Source: Sandaracinaceae bacterium (GTDB lineage: Bacteria; Myxococcota_A; Polyangia; Polyangiales; Houyiibacteriaceae). From it: a stretch of DNA of 64,000 bases. The translations under genes and the position numbers were made by a program. The notes beneath the pieces are model-generated. The model ran no database searches. It was not told where the DNA came from and was given only the letters and a program-made list of their open reading frames with translations. Location of the stretch: the NCBI GenBank assembly GCA_020633075.1, contig JACKEI010000001.1, positions 1,984,001-2,048,000 of the forward strand, in the 5' to 3' direction. How positions within the stretch are numbered: the first letter of the stretch is position 1; every line of letters begins with the position of its first letter. Of the stretch, positions 62,777 to 64,000 are shown one piece after another.

Positions 62777-63160
62777 GTGGTGCCCTCGCGGATAACGGTG
62801 TGGCTGTGGACGCTCGGCGCGTGCCTGAGCCTCGGCGCGTGTGACGGGAGCAGCGAGCGGCGCCTGTTCGAGTCCTGTGAGGCGACGCCCGAGTGCTCCG
62901 TCGGGTTGGACTGCGTCGTGCTGCGCGCGGAGCAGAGTGGCACCACGGCGGGCGCGGGGTTCTGTACGTCCCGGTGCGCGGAGCGCTTTCCGTGCAGCGT
63001 CGCGTTCCTGTGCACGCCGGTCGACCGCGATGGGGTCGTGGTGGGCCCGGGGGACCCGGCCGCGCGCAACGCGTTCTGCCTGCGACCGTGTGAGGACGAT
63101 CACGACTGCGCCGCCGGGATGAGCTGCGAAGCGACGTCCAGCGGCCCCTTATGCATATGA
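62777..63160 (+). CDS. Cysteine-rich lipoprotein
   Basis: A 127-residue protein from GTG 62777 (GTG 62780 also possible). Signal peptide and lipobox LGAC. The mature part has eleven further Cys, in pairs such as CEATPECSVGLDC, CTSRCAERFPC, and CLRPCEDDHDCAAGMSC, the EGF/Dickkopf-like disulfide pattern common in myxobacterial surface proteins. Function unknown; divergent from the HEAT lipoprotein gene. Confidence 0.7.
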   Translation: MVPSRITVWLWTLGACLSLGACDGSSERRLFESCEATPECSVGLDCVVLRAEQSGTTAGAGFCTSRCAERFPCSVAFLCTPVDRDGVVVGPGDPAARNAFCLRPCEDDHDCAAGMSCEATSSGPLCI

Positions 63161-63214
63161 TTTCGCTGTGTTCATCGAGCTCCGCGCGGCACGAGAGGGC
63201 CGCTTTGCGACTCC

Positions 63215-63238
63215 CAGTCACTGACTGACCGGCAGTCA
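63215..63238. promoter_or_regulatory. Palindromic candidate operator of the TetR gene
   Basis: TGACTG-ACCGG-CAGTCA (63222-63238) is a perfect 6+5+6 inverted repeat, with an extra CAGTCA half-site at 63215-63220. It lies 69 bp upstream of the TetR gene, as expected for autoregulation. Its sequence is unrelated to the KstR-type boxes. Confidence 0.6.
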
Positions 63239-63306
63239 AGAAAGGGGTTGCCGCGCGTGGGGCCTGGCGCTACGTCTGCTGCTCAGTCCGCCTGGCTCCC
63301 CGCGTC

Positions 63307-63987
63307 ATGTCGTCAACTACCCCACCCTGCAAGCCCCTCTCACGCCGTGAGCGTGAGCGGCAGGCGCGCCGCGAGGCCATCGTCGCGGCGGCGGAGGAGT
63401 TCGTCGTGGAGACGGGGTACTGGGAGATGTCCATGGACGCCGTCGCGCGGCGCGCCGAGCTCTCCAAGGGGGCGCTGTACCTGTACTTCCAGAACAAGGA
63501 TGCGCTCTGCGCGGAGATCGCAGTGCGATCGATGAGGGACTTCATCCCCGCGCTGCGGGCGGCGTCCGACCGCGAGACGGTGGGCATCGCGAAGATCGCC
63601 CAGATGCTGAACACGTACGCCGAGTGGTTTGACCAGCATCCGCACATGTTCCGGTTCGCGATCAGCTGGAACGTGCCGGGCCAGAACCTGGACCCCAACA
63701 GCGAGTCCTTCGACGAGTACCGCAAGTCCGTCGGGGAGATCACCAAACTGGGACTGGACGCCACGCGCATCGGACAAGAGGACGGCAGCATCCGCGCCGA
63801 CCTCGACCCCTTCCTCCTTAACATGCAGCTCTGGACCAGCCTCCTGGGCGTGTTCATGGCGCACCTCGGCGGCGACGACTTCCGCAAGCGCGTGCCCTTC
63901 CCCATCGACATGGACGCCATCGTGCCCTTCCACATCCAACAGAGCCTGCGCGCCATCGCCGGGCCGAGAGCCGAGAGCATCGCATGA
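63307..63987 (+). CDS. TetR-family transcriptional regulator
   Basis: A 226-residue protein. The N-terminal helix-turn-helix (20-70) has RREAIVAAAEEFVVETGYWE and the hallmark SKGALYLYFQNKDALCAEI. The ligand domain (75-215) is helical with FAISWNVPGQNLDPNSESFD. A stop precedes the window end by 13 bp. It is probably a repressor of an operon outside the window or of itself; a palindrome lies upstream. Ligand unknown. Confidence 0.92.
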   Translation: MSSTTPPCKPLSRRERERQARREAIVAAAEEFVVETGYWEMSMDAVARRAELSKGALYLYFQNKDALCAEIAVRSMRDFIPALRAASDRETVGIAKIAQMLNTYAEWFDQHPHMFRFAISWNVPGQNLDPNSESFDEYRKSVGEITKLGLDATRIGQEDGSIRADLDPFLLNMQLWTSLLGVFMAHLGGDDFRKRVPFPIDMDAIVPFHIQQSLRAIAGPRAESIA

Positions 63988-64000
63988 CTCATTCTCGCTT

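Noticed and set aside
63307..63987. This TetR gene as the KstR-like regulator of the oxygenase boxes
   Set aside because: It is about 50 kb away and its own upstream palindrome (TGACTG-N5-CAGTCA) does not resemble the KstR-type box.

Overview
The window looks like the chromosome of a myxobacterium (phylum Myxococcota, probably Polyangia). It is very GC-rich. Visible lineage markers are a C-terminal MYXO-CTERM-type sorting tail on a large secreted protease, C-type lectin domains alternating with DUF4215 cysteine repeats, a protein of the myxobacterial TIGR02265/DUF2378 paralogous family, an OmpA protein with Asp-rich TSP3 repeats, lipid-modifying enzymes and many lipoproteins. Because GC is high, most long open frames are antisense shadows; the calls below rest on recognisable domains, start sites and gene neighbours.

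Layout. 0-6.2 kb: two tandem minus-strand genes for secreted lectin proteins (one cut by the window edge, one a complete gingipain-type C25 peptidase), followed by a decayed IS3 transposase tail. 6.6-15.4 kb: a membrane thioredoxin, then a catabolic or lipid/steroid-type cluster: cytochrome P450, FNR-like regulator, fatty-acid desaturase, two KshA/Neverland-type Rieske oxygenases, an HsaA-like flavin monooxygenase, an HsaC-like extradiol dioxygenase and a globin. An identical 14-bp box matching the actinobacterial KstR operator pattern lies before the P450 gene and between the desaturase and Rieske genes. 15.4-20.4 kb: a secreted ComEC-type metallo-beta-lactamase lipoprotein, a lipoxygenase-like protein, a TIGR02265 protein and a hybrid histidine kinase. 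20.5-23.7 kb: methionine biosynthesis (metY and a metX-metW fusion). 23.7-30.7 kb: a small Cys-rich secreted protein, a Met/Pro/Gly/Gln repeat protein, a discoidin-like lipoprotein, an esterase, a zinc-ribbon lipoprotein-like protein, a radical SAM/SPASM enzyme and a SUKH protein.

30.7-36.3 kb is an accessory island of poorly known genes, including an Imm22-like protein, a YD-repeat lipoprotein, a probably frameshifted gene and a DUF7677-like protein. It is punctuated by three copies of a diverged 45-65 bp repeat. It ends at tRNA-Glu, whose 3' end plus terminator is duplicated 2 kb away, and this is followed by tRNA-Lys. 36.3-49.2 kb is mostly core: lgt, a sigma54-driven small gene, mutH overlapping dnaE, membrane proteins, two FHA/zinc-ribbon paralogues and a YceI-like lipoprotein. 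49.4-64 kb: neutral ceramidase, M50 protease, OmpA/TSP3 protein, glycine-rich RRM protein, a second desaturase, an MMPL/RND exporter, an HTTM protein with an overlapping partner, HEAT and Cys-rich lipoproteins and a TetR regulator with a palindromic site upstream.

The strongest lead is the P450-desaturase-Rieske-HsaA/HsaC-like group with its shared KstR-type box. It suggests a co-regulated steroid or polycyclic-lipid pathway in a myxobacterium. The tRNA-Glu-bounded island is the second.
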